Shown here: positions 1-13,200 of the stretch, in pieces
Numbering within the stretch: position 1 is the first letter of the stretch
Layout: each line of letters opens with the position of its first letter
DNA from: Coccinella septempunctata
Taxonomy: Eukaryota > Arthropoda > Insecta > Coleoptera > Coccinellidae
Assembly (NCBI RefSeq): GCF_907165205.1
Contig: NC_058196.1
Location: 9,342,501-9,406,500, forward strand
Length of the DNA stretch: 64,000 nt
Direction of reading: 5' to 3'
Made by a program: the position numbers and the translations under genes
Notes under the pieces: model-generated
What the model was told of the DNA's origin: nothing
Databases searched by the model: none
Seen by the model: the letters and a program-made list of their open reading frames with translations, nothing else

Positions 1-3000
1 CTGAAATTCAACATGTGCATCTCAATACGAAAACTATGAGCAGATTCAAGATTTGGTTCGAATTGATCCAATAGTTCCTTAGGAATTGAAATGATATTTT
101 GTCGAATCGACTTCTGGAATCTCCATTCCTATTAGAACTATCGATCTGAAATTCAACATGTGCATCTCATTTCGAAAACAATGTGCAGTTTCACGATTTG
201 GTTCGAATCGATCCAATAGTTCCTTAGGGATTGAAATGATATTTTGCCGAATCGACTACTGAAATCTTCATTCCTATCAGAACTATCAATCTTAAATTCA
301 ACATGTGCATCTCAATTCGAAAACTACGTGCAGTTTCAAGATTTGGTTCGAATTGATCCAACAGTTTTCGAGGAATTGATATCACACTTTGCCGAATTGA
401 CCACTGAAATCTCAATTCCTATCCTAACTATCGAACTGAAATTCAACATGTGCATCTCAATTCGAAAACTATGTGCAGATTCAAGATTTGGTTCGAATCG
501 ATCCAATAGTTCCTTGGGGATTGAAATGATATTTTGCCGAATCGACTACTCAAATCTTCATTCCTATCAGAACTATCGATCTGAAATTCAACATGTGCAT
601 CTCAATTCGAAAACTATGTGCAGTTTCAAGATTTGGGTCGAATTGGTTCAACAGTTTTTGAGGAATTGATATCACACTTTGCCGAATAGACCACTGAAAT
701 CTCAATTCCTTTCTGCACTATCGAACTGAAATTCAACATGTGCATCTCAATTCGCAAACTATGTGCAGTTTCAAGATTTGGTTCGAATTGATCCAACAGT
801 TTTCGAGGAATTGATATCCCACTTTGCCGAATTGACCACTGAAATCTCAATTCCTATCTGAACTATCGAACTGAAATTCAACATGTACATCTCAATCCGA
901 AAACTATGTGCAGATTCAAGATTTGGTTCGAATTTATCCAATAGTTCCTTAGGAATTGAAATGATATTTTGTCGAATCGACTTCTGGAATCTCCATTCCT
1001 ATTAGAACTATCGATCTGAAATTCAACATGTGCATCTCATTTCGAAAACAATGTGCAGTTTCACGATTTGGTTCGAATCGATCCAATAGTTCCTTAGGGA
1101 TTGAAATGATATTTTGCCGAATCGACTACTGAAATCTTCATTTCTATCAGAACTATCAATCTTAAATTCAACATGTGCATCTCAATTCGAAAACTACGTG
1201 CAGTTTCAAGATTTGGTTCGAATTGATCCAACAGTTTTCGAGGAATTGATATCACACTTTGCCGAATTGACCACTGAAATCTCAATTCCTATCTGAACTA
1301 TCGAACTGAAATTCAACATGTGCATCTCAATTCGAAAACTATGTGCAGATTCAAGATTTGGTTCGAATCGATCCAATAGTTCCTTGGGGATTGAAATGAT
1401 ATTTTGCCGAATCGACTACTGAAATCTTCATTCCTATCAGAACTATCGATCTGAAATTCAACATGTGCATCTCAATTCAAAAACTATGTGCAGTTTCAAG
1501 ATTTGGGTCGAATTGGTTCAACAGTTTTTGAGGAATTGATATCACACTTTGCCGAATAGACCACTGAAATCTCAATTCCTTTCTGCACTATCGAACTGAA
1601 ATTCAACATGTGCATCTCAATTCCCAAACTATGTGCAGTTTCAAGATTTGGTTCGAATTGATCCAACAGTTTTCGAGGAATTGATATCCCACTTTGCCGA
1701 ATTGACCACTGAAATCTCAATTCCTATCTGAACTATCGAACTGAAATTCAACATGTACATCTCAATCCGAAAACTATGTGCAGATTCAAGATTTGGTTCG
1801 AATTGATCCAATAGTTCCTTAGGAATTGAAATGATATTTTGTCGAATCGACTTCTGGAATCTCCATTCCTATTAGAACTATCGATCTGAAATTCAACATG
1901 TGCATCTCATTTCGAAAACAATGTGCAGTTTCACGATTTGGTTCGAATCGATCCAATAGTTCCTTAGGGATTGAAATGATATTTTGCCGAATCGACTACT
2001 GAAATCTTCATTCCTATCAGAACTATCGATCTGAAATTCAACACGTTCATCTCAATTCGAAAACTACGTGCAGTTTCAAGATTTGGTTCGAATTGATCCA
2101 ACAGTTTTCGAGGAATTGATATCACACTTTGCCGAATAGACCACTGAAATCTCAATTCCTTTCTGCACTATCGAACTGAAATTCAACATGTGCATCTCAA
2201 TTCGCAAACTATGTGCAGTTTCAAGATTTGGTTCGAATTGATCCAACAGTTTTCGAGGAATTGATATCCCACTTTGCCGAATTGACCACTGAAATCTCAA
2301 TTCCTATCTGAACTATCGAACTGAAATTCAACATGTACATCTCAATCCGAAAACTATGTGCAGTTTCAAGATTTGGTTCGAATTGATCCAACAGTTTTCG
2401 AGGAATTGATATCACACTTTGTCGAATTGACCACTGAAATCTCAATTTCTATCTGAACTATCGAACTGAAATTCAACATGTGCATCTCAATACGAAAACT
2501 ATGAGCAGTTTCAAGATTTGGTTCGAATTGATCCAACAGTTCCTTAGGAATTGAAATGATATTTTGTCGAATCGACCTCTGAAATCTCCATTCCTATTAG
2601 AACTATCGATCTGAAATTCAAAATGTGAATCTCATTTCGAAAACTATGTGCAGTTCCACGATTTGGTTCGAATCGATCCAATAGTTTTCGAGGAATTGAT
2701 ATCACACTTTGCCGAATTGACCACTGAAATCTCAATTCCTATCTGAACTATCGAACTGAAATTCAACATGTACATCTCAATCCGAAAACTATGTGCAGTT
2801 TCAAGATTTGGTTCGAATTGATCCAACAGTTTTCGAGGTATTGATATCACACTTTGCCGAATTGACCACTGAAATCTCAATTCCTATCTGAACTATCGAA
2901 CTGAAATTCAACATGTACATCTCAATCCGAAAACTATGTGCAGTTTCATGATTTGGTTCGAATTGATCCAACAGTTTTCGAGGAATTGATATCACACTTT

Positions 3001-6000
3001 GCCGAATAGACCACTGAAATCTCAATTCCTATCTGCACTATCGAACTGAAATTCAACATGTGCATCTCAATTCGAAAACTATGTGCAGTTTCAAGATTTG
3101 GTTCGAATTGATCCAACAGTTTTCGAGGAATTGATATCACACTTTGCCGAATAGACCACTGAAATCTCAATTCCTATCTGCACTATCGAACTGAAATTCA
3201 ACATGTGCATCTCAATTCGAAAACTACGTGCAGTTTCAAGATTTGGTTCGAATTGATCCAACAGTTTTCGAGGAATTGATATCACACTTTGCAGAATTGA
3301 CAACTAAATCTCAATTTCTATCTGAACTATCAAACTGAATTTCAACATGTGCATCTCAATTCGAAAACTATGTGCAGTTTCAAGATTTGGTTCGAATTGG
3401 TTCAACAGTTTTTGAGGAATTGATATCACACTTTGCCGAATAGACCACTGAAATCTCAATTCCTATCTGCACTATCGAACTGAAATTCAACATGTGCATC
3501 TCAATTCGAAAACTATGTGCAGTTTCAAGATTTGGTTCGAATTGATCCAACAGTTTTCGAGGTTGATATCACACTTTGCTGAATAGACCACTGAAATCTC
3601 AATTCCTATCTGCACTATCGAACTGATATTCAACATGTGCATCTCAATTCGAAAACTACGTGCAGTTTCAAGATTTGGTTCGAATTGATCCAACAGTTTT
3701 CGAGGAATTGATATCACAATTTGCCGAATAGACCACTAGAATCTCAATTCCTATCTGAACTATCGAACTGAAATTCAACATGTGCATCTCAATTCGAAAA
3801 CTATGTGCAGTTTCAAGATTTGGTTCGAATCGATCCAATAGTTCCTTAGGAATTGAAATGATATTTTGCCGAATCGACTACTGAAATCTTCATTCCTATC
3901 AGAACTATCGATCTGAAATTCAACATGTGCATCTCAATTCGAAAACTACGTGCAGTTTCAAGATTTGGTTCGAATTGATCCAACAGTTTTCGAGGAATTG
4001 ATATCACACTTTGCCGAATTGACCACTGAAATCTCAATTTCTATCTGAACTATCGAACTGAAATTCAACATGTGCATCTCAATACGAAAACTATGAGCAG
4101 ATTCAAGATTTGGTTCGAATTGATCCAATAGTTCCTTAGGAATTGAAATGATATTTTGTCGAATCGACTTCTGGAATCTCCATTCCTATTAGAACTATCG
4201 ATCTGAAATTCAACATGTGCATCTCATTTCGAAAACAATGTGCAGTTTCACGATTTGGTTCGAATCGATCCAATAGTTCCTTAGGGATTGAAATGATATT
4301 TTGCCGAATCGACTACTGAAATCTTCATTCCTATCAGAACTATCAATCTTAAATTCAACATGTGCATCTCAATTCGAAAACTACGTGCAGTTTCAAGATT
4401 TGGTTCGAATTGATCCAACAGTTTTCGAGGAATTGATATCACACTTTGCCGAATTGACCACTGAAATCTCAATTCCTATCTGAACTATCGAACTGAAATT
4501 CAACATGTGCATCTCAATTCGAAAACTATGTGCAGATTCAAGATTTGGTTCGAATCGATCCAATAGTTCCTTGGGGATTGAAATGATATTTTGCCGAATC
4601 GACTACTGAAATCTTCATTCCTATCAGAACTATCGATCTGAAATTCAACATGTGCATCTCAATTCGAAAACTATGTGCAGTTTCAAGATTTGGGTCGAAT
4701 TGGTTCAACAGTTTTTGAGGAATTGATATCACACTTTGCCGAATAGACCACTGAAATCTCAATTCCTTTCTGCACTATCGAACTGAAATTCAACATGTGC
4801 ATCTCAATTCGCAAACTATGTGCAGTTTCAAGATTTGGTTCGAATTGATCCAACAGTTTTCGAGGAATTGATATCCCACTTTGCCGAATTGACCACTGAA
4901 ATCTCAATTCCTATCTGAACTATCGAACTGAAATTCAACATGTACATCTCAATCCGAAAACTATGTGCAGATTCAAGATTTGGTTCGAATTGATCCAATA
5001 GTTCCTTAGGAATTGAAAGGATATTTTGTCGAATCGACTTCTGGAATCTCCATTCCTATTAGAACTATCGATCTGAAATTCAACATGTGCATCTCATTTC
5101 GAAAACAATGTGCAGTTTCACGATTTGGTTCGAATTGATCCAATAGTTCCTTAGGGATTTAAATGATATTTTGCCGAATCGACTACTGAAATCTTCATTC
5201 CTATCAGAACTATCGATCTGAAATTCAACATGTTCATCTCAATTCGAAAACTACGTGCAGTTTCAAGATTTGGTTCGAATTGATCCAACAGTTTTCGAGG
5301 AATTGATATCACACTTTGCCGAATAGACCACTGAAATCTCAATTCCTTTCTGCACTATCGAACTGAAATTCAACATGTGCATCTCAATTCGCAAACTATG
5401 TGCAGTTTCAAGATTTGGTTCGAATTGATCCAACAGTTTTCGAGGAATTGATATCCCACTTTGCCGAATTGACCACTGAAATCTCAATTCCTATCTGAAC
5501 TATCGAACTGAAATTCAACATGTACATCTCAATCCGAAAACTATGTGCAGTTTCAAGATTTGGTTCGAATTGATCCAACAGTTTTCGAGGAATTGATATC
5601 ACACTTTGTCGAATTGACCACTGAAATCTCAATTTCTATCTGAACTATCGAACTGAAATTCAACATGTGCATCTCAATACGAAAACTATGAGCAGTTTCA
5701 AGATTTGGTTCGAATTGATCCAACAGTTCATTAGGAATTGAAATGATATTTTGTCGAATCGACCTCTGAAATCTCCATTCCTATTAGAACTATCGATCTG
5801 AAATTCAAAATGTGAATCTCATTTCGAAAACTATGTGCAGTTCCACGATTTGGTTCGAATCGATCCAATAGTTTTCGAGGAATTGATATCACACTTTGCC
5901 GAATTGACCACTGAAATCTCAATTCCTATCTGAACTATCGAACTGAAATTCAACATGTACATCTCAATCCGAAAACTATGTGCAGTTTCAAGATTTGGTT

Positions 6001-7312
6001 CGAATTGATCCAACAGTTTTCGAGGTACTGATATCACACTTTGCCGAATTGACCACTGAAATCTCAATTCCTATCTGAACTATCGAACTGAAATTCAACA
6101 TGTACATCTCAATCCGAAAACTATGTGCAGTTTCAAGATTTGGTTCGAATTGATCCAACAGTTTTCGAGGTATTGATATCACACTTTGCCGAATTGACCA
6201 CTGAAATCTCAATTTCTATCTGAACTATCGAACTGAAATTCAACATGTGTATCTCAATACGAAAACTATGAGCAGTTTCAAGATTTGGTTCGAATTGATC
6301 CAATAGTTCCTTAGGAATTGAAATGACATTTTGTCGAATCGACTTCTGAAATCTCCATTCCTATTAGAACTATCGATCTGAAATTCAACATGTGCATCTC
6401 ATTTCGAAAACTATGTGCAGTTTCACGATTTGGTTCGAATCGATCCAATAGTTCCTTAGGGATTGAAATGATATTTTGCCGAATCGACTACTGAAATCTC
6501 AATTCCTATCTGCACTATCGAACTGAAATTCAACATGTGCATCTCAATTCGAAAACTATGTGCAGTTTCAAGATTTGGTTCGAATTGGTTCAACAGTTTT
6601 TGAGGAATTGATATCACACTTTGCCGAATAGACCACTGAAATCTCAATTCCTATCTGCACTATCGAACTGAAATTCAACATGTGCATCTCAATTCGAAAA
6701 CTACGTGCAGTTTCAAGATTTGGTTCGAATTGATCAAACAGTTTTCGAGGAATTGATATCACACTTTGCCGAATTGACCACTGAAATCTCAATTCCTATC
6801 TGAACTATCGAACTGAAATTCAACATGTACATCTCAATCCGAAAACTATGTGCAGTTTCAAGATTTGGTTCGAATTGATCCAACAGTTTTCGAGGTATTG
6901 ATATCACACTTTGCCGAATTGACCACTGAAATCTCAATTTCTATCTGAACTATCGAACTGAAATTCAACATGTGTATCTCAATACGAAAACTATGAGCAG
7001 TTTCAAGATTTGGTTCGAATTGATCCAATAGTTCCTTAGGAATTGAAATGACATTTTGTCGAATCGACTTCTGAAATCTCCATTCCTATTAAAACTATCG
7101 ATCTGAAATTCAACATGTGCATCTCATTTCGAAAACTATGTGCAGTTTCACGATTTGGTTCGAATCGATCCAATAGTTCCTTAGGGATTGAAATGAAATT
7201 TTGCCGAATCGACTACTGGAATCTTCATTCCTATCAGAACTATCGATCTGAAATTCAACATGTGCATCTCAATTCGAAAACTATATGCAGTTTCACGATT
7301 TGGGTCGAATCC
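1..7312 (-). repeat. 145-bp satellite array, first block (about 50 monomers)
   Basis: A head-to-tail satellite with a 145-bp period, counted from the spacing of identical landmarks. Each monomer contains TTGGATCAATTCGAACC and ATGCACATGTTGAATTTC in the opposite orientation here. Two main monomer types alternate. One has the TTCCTCGAAAACTGTTGG junction; the other has TTCCTAAGGAACTATTGG and an AATATCATTTC segment. 145 is 1 modulo 3, so the frame shifts at every monomer and the 60-78 residue open frames are by-products of the repeat rather than genes. Some monomers differ by a 2-3 bp indel. The window starts inside the array, so its left edge is not seen. Confidence 0.97.
871..6127. repeat. Higher-order satellite repeats (870-bp six-mer and about 3.2-kb block)
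   Basis: Within the first satellite block the same variant succession recurs. Bases 1-870 are nearly repeated at 871-1740 and again from 1741, which is a six-monomer unit. The segment from 871 to about 2940 recurs at 4058 to about 6127 with a constant offset of 3187 bp, i.e. 22 monomers minus 3 bp. Diagnostic private variants are kept between copies, such as the GTCGAATCGACTTCTGG and ATGAGCAGATTC forms. This is higher-order organisation of the kind unequal exchange or local amplification makes. Confidence 0.85.
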
Positions 7313-7664
7313 AGGTAGGTTATCACGAGTGCAGCTTATCGAAAATGTGTTTATATTCATTATTATTTCATAAGACCAACTTAGGATGACCTGAAGGAAG
7401 AATAACAATAAGGAAAAAAGGATTGAAACATTTCGATAAGAATTAAGGGTTCATATTTTTCAAAGTGTGTTAGAACGTTTCAGGGTGAAAATGTTAGGAG
7501 CAAAGTCAGGGTTTTTTGCTTGTTCAAGGTCAAAACCCCATCCAGATACTGCGCTGTTTGATCCCTTCAAAAATCCCAATATTTATAAAATTACGGATCC
7601 AATCAAGTTAAAAATACAGGATACCTAATTACAAATGCCCTCTCCTTGCATGTCACTGTGCATT

Positions 7665-8458
7665 TAGAAAGTTTCGCACAACAGTTCCATAAATATATTT
7701 CTGATAAAAATTCTCGGAATAATTTCAATTTAAGAAAAACATTCCTTATTGCCCCCTTCCTAATCTCAATTCAAATTAACCGAAAAGTTAAGTCCCATCC
7801 CAAAATTATTACAGGGCCGTTATACCCAGTTTCGCACAACAGTTCCATAAATAGATTTCTGATAAAAATTCTCGGAATAATTTCAATTTAAGAAAAACAT
7901 TCCTTATTGCCCCCTTCCTAATCTCAATTCAAATTAACCGAAAAGTTAAGTCCCATCCCAAAATTATTACAGGGCCGTTATACCCAGTTTCGCACAACAG
8001 TTCCATAAATATATTTGTGATAAAAATTCTCGGAATAATTTCAATTTAAGAAAAACATTCCTTATTGCCCCCTTCCTAATCTCAATTCAAATTAACCGAA
8101 AAGTTAAGTCCCATCCCAAAATTATTACAGGGCCGTTATACCCAGTTTCGCACAACAGTTCCATAAATAGATTTCTGATAAAAATTCTCGGAATAATTTC
8201 AATTTAAGAAAAACATTCCTTATTGCCCCCTTCCTAATCTCAATTCAAATTAACCGAAAAGTTAAGTCCCATCCCAAAATTATTACAGGGCCGTTATACC
8301 CAGTTTCGCACAACAGTTCCATAAATATATTTGTGATAAAAATTCTCGGAATAATTTCAATTCAAGAAAAACATTCCTTAATGCCCCCTTCCTAATCTCA
8401 ATTCAAATTAACCGAAAAGTTAAGTCCCATCCAAAAATTATTACAGGGTCGTTATCCC
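7665..8458 (+). repeat. 158-bp tandem array upstream of ankyrin exon 1
   Basis: Five near-identical units with an exact 158-bp period, measured from AGTTCCATAAATA at 7683, 7841, 7999, 8157 and 8315. Units differ mainly by ATATATTT versus ATAGATTT and TCTG versus TGTG. The last unit ends in a diverged GGGTCGTTATCCCC. The array lies about 130 bp upstream of the TATA box. A shorter inverted version with about two units lies at 26964-27305. The reading frames through it are open only because of the repeated sequence. Confidence 0.95.
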
Positions 8459-8582
8459 CAATTGGCAAATAAACATTAACTGTCATTTGTCAGGTAGTTT
8501 GAGATTTTGAAAGGGGGCAGAAATTTCGGTGGTCATCTTACGGTTCTCAGAAAAAAATTACGTACCTAGCCATTCCTACGAG

Positions 8583-8590
8583 TATATAAA
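8583..8590 (+). promoter_or_regulatory. TATA box of the ankyrin-type promoter
   Basis: A TATATAAA sits 106 bp before the first ATG of the exon at 8689. Likely initiation is some 25-35 bp downstream, around 8610-8625. It is a plausible core promoter by sequence and position only. Confidence 0.55.
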
Positions 8591-8688
8591 TGAACGTAAA
8601 TGGGTGTCTTTGTACAGTTGTGCTTCGTTTTTCAATCGTGTCAGTACAGTTAAAATTTTTAATCTACAGTGTGTTTAAAACCTGAAAT

Positions 8689-8736
8689 ATGTCGCGAAGA
8701 GAGAATAAAACAAGACACCACAATTCTCGCAAAATG
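8689..8736 (+). CDS. Ankyrin gene exon 1 (16 codons), orphan copy
   Basis: ATG with a purine at -3, followed by 16 codons rich in Arg, Lys, His and Asn (MSRRENKTRHHNSRKM), ending in a consensus donor GTAAGT in phase 0. The intron runs 640 nt to CTTTACAG at 9376. At the inverted locus the sequence after the same acceptor is open in phase 0 (TINIPKENIEDPQK...), so the two copies together define one gene model of 385 residues. In this copy exon 2 is replaced by satellite. The basic N-terminus has no recognisable signal peptide. Confidence 0.7.
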
Positions 8737-8796
8737 GTAAGTGCATAAAAGTTTTCTGTAAAGAGATTTGCAATGATTCTTGAAAATTCTTGTATA

Positions 8797-9282
8797 CGCG
8801 GAATCTTTGATTCGTACAAACATTTTAACAGTATATTCTTGAGGTCAAAAAAAACATTTTTTTCCTGAACCATTTTTTCCGAATCGGCTCGGTTTAAAAG
8901 ATACAGGCTGATGAAAAAAATTTTCTCTCACTAAAGGTTTTATCGAATGAAATGAATTTCGCAATATAGTTTATCATTTATTTGATGAATCTTTTTTAAA
9001 CACAAAATATCACCTACATCTCCAGTTTTTCCATTATGACCATTACGTACCATGAACTGATTTGACTGATTGCAATTCTGTTTGAAAGAACCATATATGT
9101 GTAGTGTCAAAGATTCTACTTTTATTCTGAAGGGAATCTTGTTTCTCTATGGCTCATTATGAAAACTTAAAATGGCTATATCTTTTTATCAGGGCTGAAT
9201 CGAAAAAAATGGTATAAAAAAATGTTTCTTTTCACCTCGATAATATATTGTTTAAATATTTGTAAGAGTCACAGATTCATCC
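8797..9282. mobile_element. MITE-like inverted repeat inside the ankyrin intron
   Basis: The left segment (CGCGGAATCTTTGATTCGT...) and the reverse complement of the right end (CAGGATGAATCTGTGACTC...) align for more than 100 bp. They share GAGGTSAAAAGAAACATTTTT-like and CGATTCRGCYC-like stretches. Both ends are next to TATA, consistent with a TA target duplication. It is non-coding and lies wholly in the intron. A partial copy is in the second locus at about 26519-26963, and a lone similar end (CACCCTGTATA) is at 24956. Confidence 0.6.
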
Positions 9283-9376
9283 TGTATAGACCGACTGAAT
9301 TTTTGTTGTTCACAAAACCTGATATATAAGTATTAACTTCATAACAATCGCCTAATTTCTCTTAAATTCTTTACAG

Positions 9377-10247
9377 ACCGAATAGACCACTGAAATCTCA
9401 ATTCCTATCTGCACTATCGAACTGAAATTCAACATGTGCATCTCAATTCGAAAACTATGTGCAGTTTCAAGATTTGGTTTGAATCGATCCAACCGTTTTC
9501 GAGGAATTGATATCACACTTTGCCGAATAGACCACTGAAATCTCAATTCCTATCTGCACTATCGAACTGAAATTCAACCTGTGCATCTAAATTCGAAAAC
9601 TATGTGCAGTTTCAAGATTTGGTTCGAATCGATCCAATAGTTCCTTAGGAATTGAAATGATATTTTGCCGAATCGACTACTGGAATCTTCATCCTATCAG
9701 AACTATCGATCTGAAATTCAACATGTGCATCTCAATTCGAAAACTATATGCAGTTTCACGATTTGGGTCGAATCGATCCAATAGTTTTCGAGGAATTGAT
9801 ATCACACTTTGCCGAATTGACCACTGAAATCTCAATTTCTATCTGAACTATCAAACTGAATTTCAACATGTGCATCTCAATTCGAAAACTATGTGCAGTT
9901 TCAAGATTTGGTTCGAATTGGTTCAACAGTTTTTGAGGAATTGATATCACACTTTGCCGAATAGACCACTGAAATCTCAATTCCTATCTGCACTATCGAA
10001 CTGAAATTCAACATGTGCATCTCAATTCGAAAACTATGTGCAGTTTCAAGATTTGGTTCGAATTGATCCAACAGTTTTCGAGGAATTGATATCACACTTT
10101 GCTGAATAGACCACTGAAATCTCAATTCCTATATGCACTATCGAACTGAAATTCAACATGTGCATCTCAATTCGAAAACTACGTGCAGTTTCAAGATTTG
10201 GTTCGAATTGATCCAACAGTTTTCGAGGAATTGATATCACACTTTGT
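9377..10247 (-). repeat. 145-bp satellite, minus orientation (6 monomers)
   Basis: Same monomer family and orientation as the first block, resuming immediately after the intron acceptor of the ankyrin-gene duplicate. It ends at an orientation switch near 10247. Confidence 0.95.
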
Positions 10248-13200
10248 CGAAAACTATTGGATCGATTCGAACCAAATCGTGGAACTGCACATAGTTTTCG
10301 AAATGAGATGCACATGTTGAATTTCAGATCGATAGTTCTAATAGGAATGGAGATTTCAGAGGTCGATTCGACAAAATATCATTTCAATTCCTAAGGAACT
10401 ATTGGATCAATTCGAACCAAATCTTGAAACTGCTCATAGTTTTCGTATTGAGATGCACATGTTGAATTTCAGTTCGATAGTTCAGATAGAAATTGAGATT
10501 TCAGTGGTCAATTCGACAAAGTGTGATATCAATTCCTCGAAAACTGTTGGATCAATTCGAACCAAATCTTGAAACTGCACGTAGTTTTCGAATTGAGATG
10601 CACATGTTGAATTTCAGTTCGATAGTGCAGATAGGAATTGAGATTTCAGTGGTCTATTCAGCAAAGTGTGATATCAATTCCTCGAAAACTGTTGGATCAA
10701 TTCGAACCAAATCTTGAAACTGCACGTAGTTTTCGAATTGAGATGCACATGTTGAAATTCAGTTTGATAGTTCAGATAGAAATTGAGATTTCAGTTGTCA
10801 ATTCGGCAAAGTGTGATATCAATTCCTCGAAAACTGTTGGATCAATTCGAACCAAATCTTGAAACTGCACGTAGTTTTCGAATTGAGATGCACATGTTGA
10901 ATTTCAGTTCGATAGTGCAGATAGGAATTGAGATTTCAGTGGTCTATTCGGCAAAGTGTGATATCAATTCCTCGAAAACTGTTGGATCGATTCGAACCAA
11001 ATCTTGAAACTGCACATAGTTTTCGAATTGAGATGCACATGTTGAATTTCAGTTCGATAGTGCAGATAGGAATTGAGATTTCAGTGGTCTATTCGGCAAA
11101 GTGTGATATCAATTCCTCAAAAACTGTTGAACCAATTCGAACCAAATCTTGAAACTGCACATAGTTTTCGAATTGAGATGCACATGTTGAATTTCAGTTC
11201 GATAGTTCAGATAGAAATTGAGATTTCAGTGGTCAATTCGACAAAGTGTGATATCAATTCCTCGAAAACTGTTGGATCAATTCGAACCAAATCTTGAAAC
11301 TGCACGTAGTTTTCGCATTGAGATGCACATGTTGAATTTTGGTTCGATTGTGCAGATAGGAATTGAGATTTCAGTGGTCTATTCAGCAAAGTGTGATATC
11401 AATTCCTCGAAAACTGTTGGATCAATTCGAACCAAATCTCGAAACTGCACATAGTTTTCGAATTGAGATGCACATGTTGAATTTCAGTTCGATAGTGCAG
11501 ATAGGAATTGAGATTTCAGTATTCTATTCGGCAAAGTGTGATATCAATTCCTCAAAAACTGTTGAACCAATTCGAACCAAATCTTGAAACTGCACATAGT
11601 TTTCGAATTGAGATGCACATGTTGAAATTCAGTTTGATAGTTCAGATAGAAATTGAGATTTCAGTTGTCAATTAGGCAAAGTGTGATATCAATACCTCGA
11701 AAACTGTTGGATCAATTCGAACCAAATCTTGAAACTGCACATAGTTTTCGGATTAAGATGTACATGTTGAATTTCAGTTCGATAGTTCAGATAGGAATTG
11801 AGATTTCAGTGGTCAATTCGGCAAAGTGTGATATCAATTCCTCGAAAACTATTGGATCGATTCGACCCAAATCGTGAAACTGCATATAGTTTTCGAATTG
11901 AGATGCACATGTTGAATTTCAGATCGATAGTTCTGATAGGAATGAAGATTCCAGTAGTCGATTCGGCAAAATATCATTTCAATTCCTAAGGAACTATTGG
12001 ATCGATTTGAACCAAATCTTGAAACTGCACATAGTTTTCGAATTGAGATGCACATGTTGAATTTCAGTTCGATAGTTCAGTTAGGAATTGAGATTCTAGT
12101 GGTCTATTCGGCAAATTGTGATATCAATTCCTCGAAAACTGTTGGATCAATTCGAACCAAATCTTGAAACTGAACGTAGTTTTCGAATTGAGATGCACAT
12201 GTTGAATTTCAGTTCGATAGTGCAGATAGGAATTGAGATTTCAGTGGTCTATTCGGCAAAGTGTGATATCAATTCCTCGAAAACTGTTGGATCGATTCAA
12301 ACCAAATCTTGAAACTGCACATAGTTTTCGAATTGAGATGCACATGTTGAATTTCAGTTCGATAGTGCAGATAGGAATTGAGATTTCAGTGGTCTATTCG
12401 GCAAAGTGTGATATCAATTCCTCGAAAACTGTTGGATCAATTCGAACCAAATCTTGAAACTGCACATAGTTTTCGAATTGAGATGCACATGTTGAATTTC
12501 AGTTCGATAGTGCAGATAGGAATTGAGATTTCAGTGGTCTATTCGGCAGTGTGATATCAATTCCTCAAAAAGTGTTGAACCAATTCGAACCAAATCTTGA
12601 AACTGCACATAGTTTTCGAATTGAGATGCACATGTTGAAATTCAGTTTGATAGTTCAGATAGAAATTGAGATTTCAGTTGTCAATTCGGCAAAGTGTGAT
12701 ATCAATTCCTCGAAAACTGTTGGATCAATTCGAACCAAATCTTGAAACTGCACGTAGTTTTCGAATTGAGATGCACATGTTGAATTTCAGTTCGATAGTG
12801 CAGATAGGAATTGAGATTTCAGTGGTCTATTCGGCAAAGTGTGATATCAATTCCTCGAAAACTGTTGGATCGATTCAAACCAAATCTTGAAACTGCACAT
12901 AGTTTTCGAATTGAGATGCACATGTTGAATTTCAGTTCGATAGTGCAGATAGGAATTGAGATTTCAGTGGTCTATTCGGCAAAGTGTGATATCAATTCCT
13001 CAAAAACTGTTGAACCAATTCGACCCAAATCTTGAAACTGCACATAGTTTTCGAATTGAGATGCACATGTTGAATTTCAGATCGATAGTTCTGATAGGAA
13101 TGAAGATTTCAGTAGTCGATTCGGCAAAATATCATTTCAATCCCTAAGGAACTATTGGATCGATTCGAACCAAATCGTGAAACTGCACATACTTTTCGAA

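Larger units (their letters stand above)
7316..9376 (+). pseudogene. Duplicated 5' part of the ankyrin-repeat gene (promoter, exon 1, intron)
   Basis: This non-satellite island is an inverted copy of the sequence at 26430-27664. Both share the segment starting GTAGGTTATCACGAG, a 158-bp tandem array, and an intron ending in CTTTACAG. Here the homology stops at the splice acceptor. The next bases are satellite (ACCGAATAGACC), whereas at the other locus they are ankyrin exon 2 (ACCATCAAT). The island keeps a TATA box, a start codon and a 48-nt first exon that the exon-2 locus has lost. It has no downstream exon, so it cannot make the ankyrin protein alone. I infer a segmental duplication now flanked by satellite on both sides. 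Confidence 0.85.

Noticed and set aside
1..7312. CRISPR-like direct repeats
   Set aside because: The repeats are contiguous 145-bp monomers without unique spacers, in a eukaryotic context.
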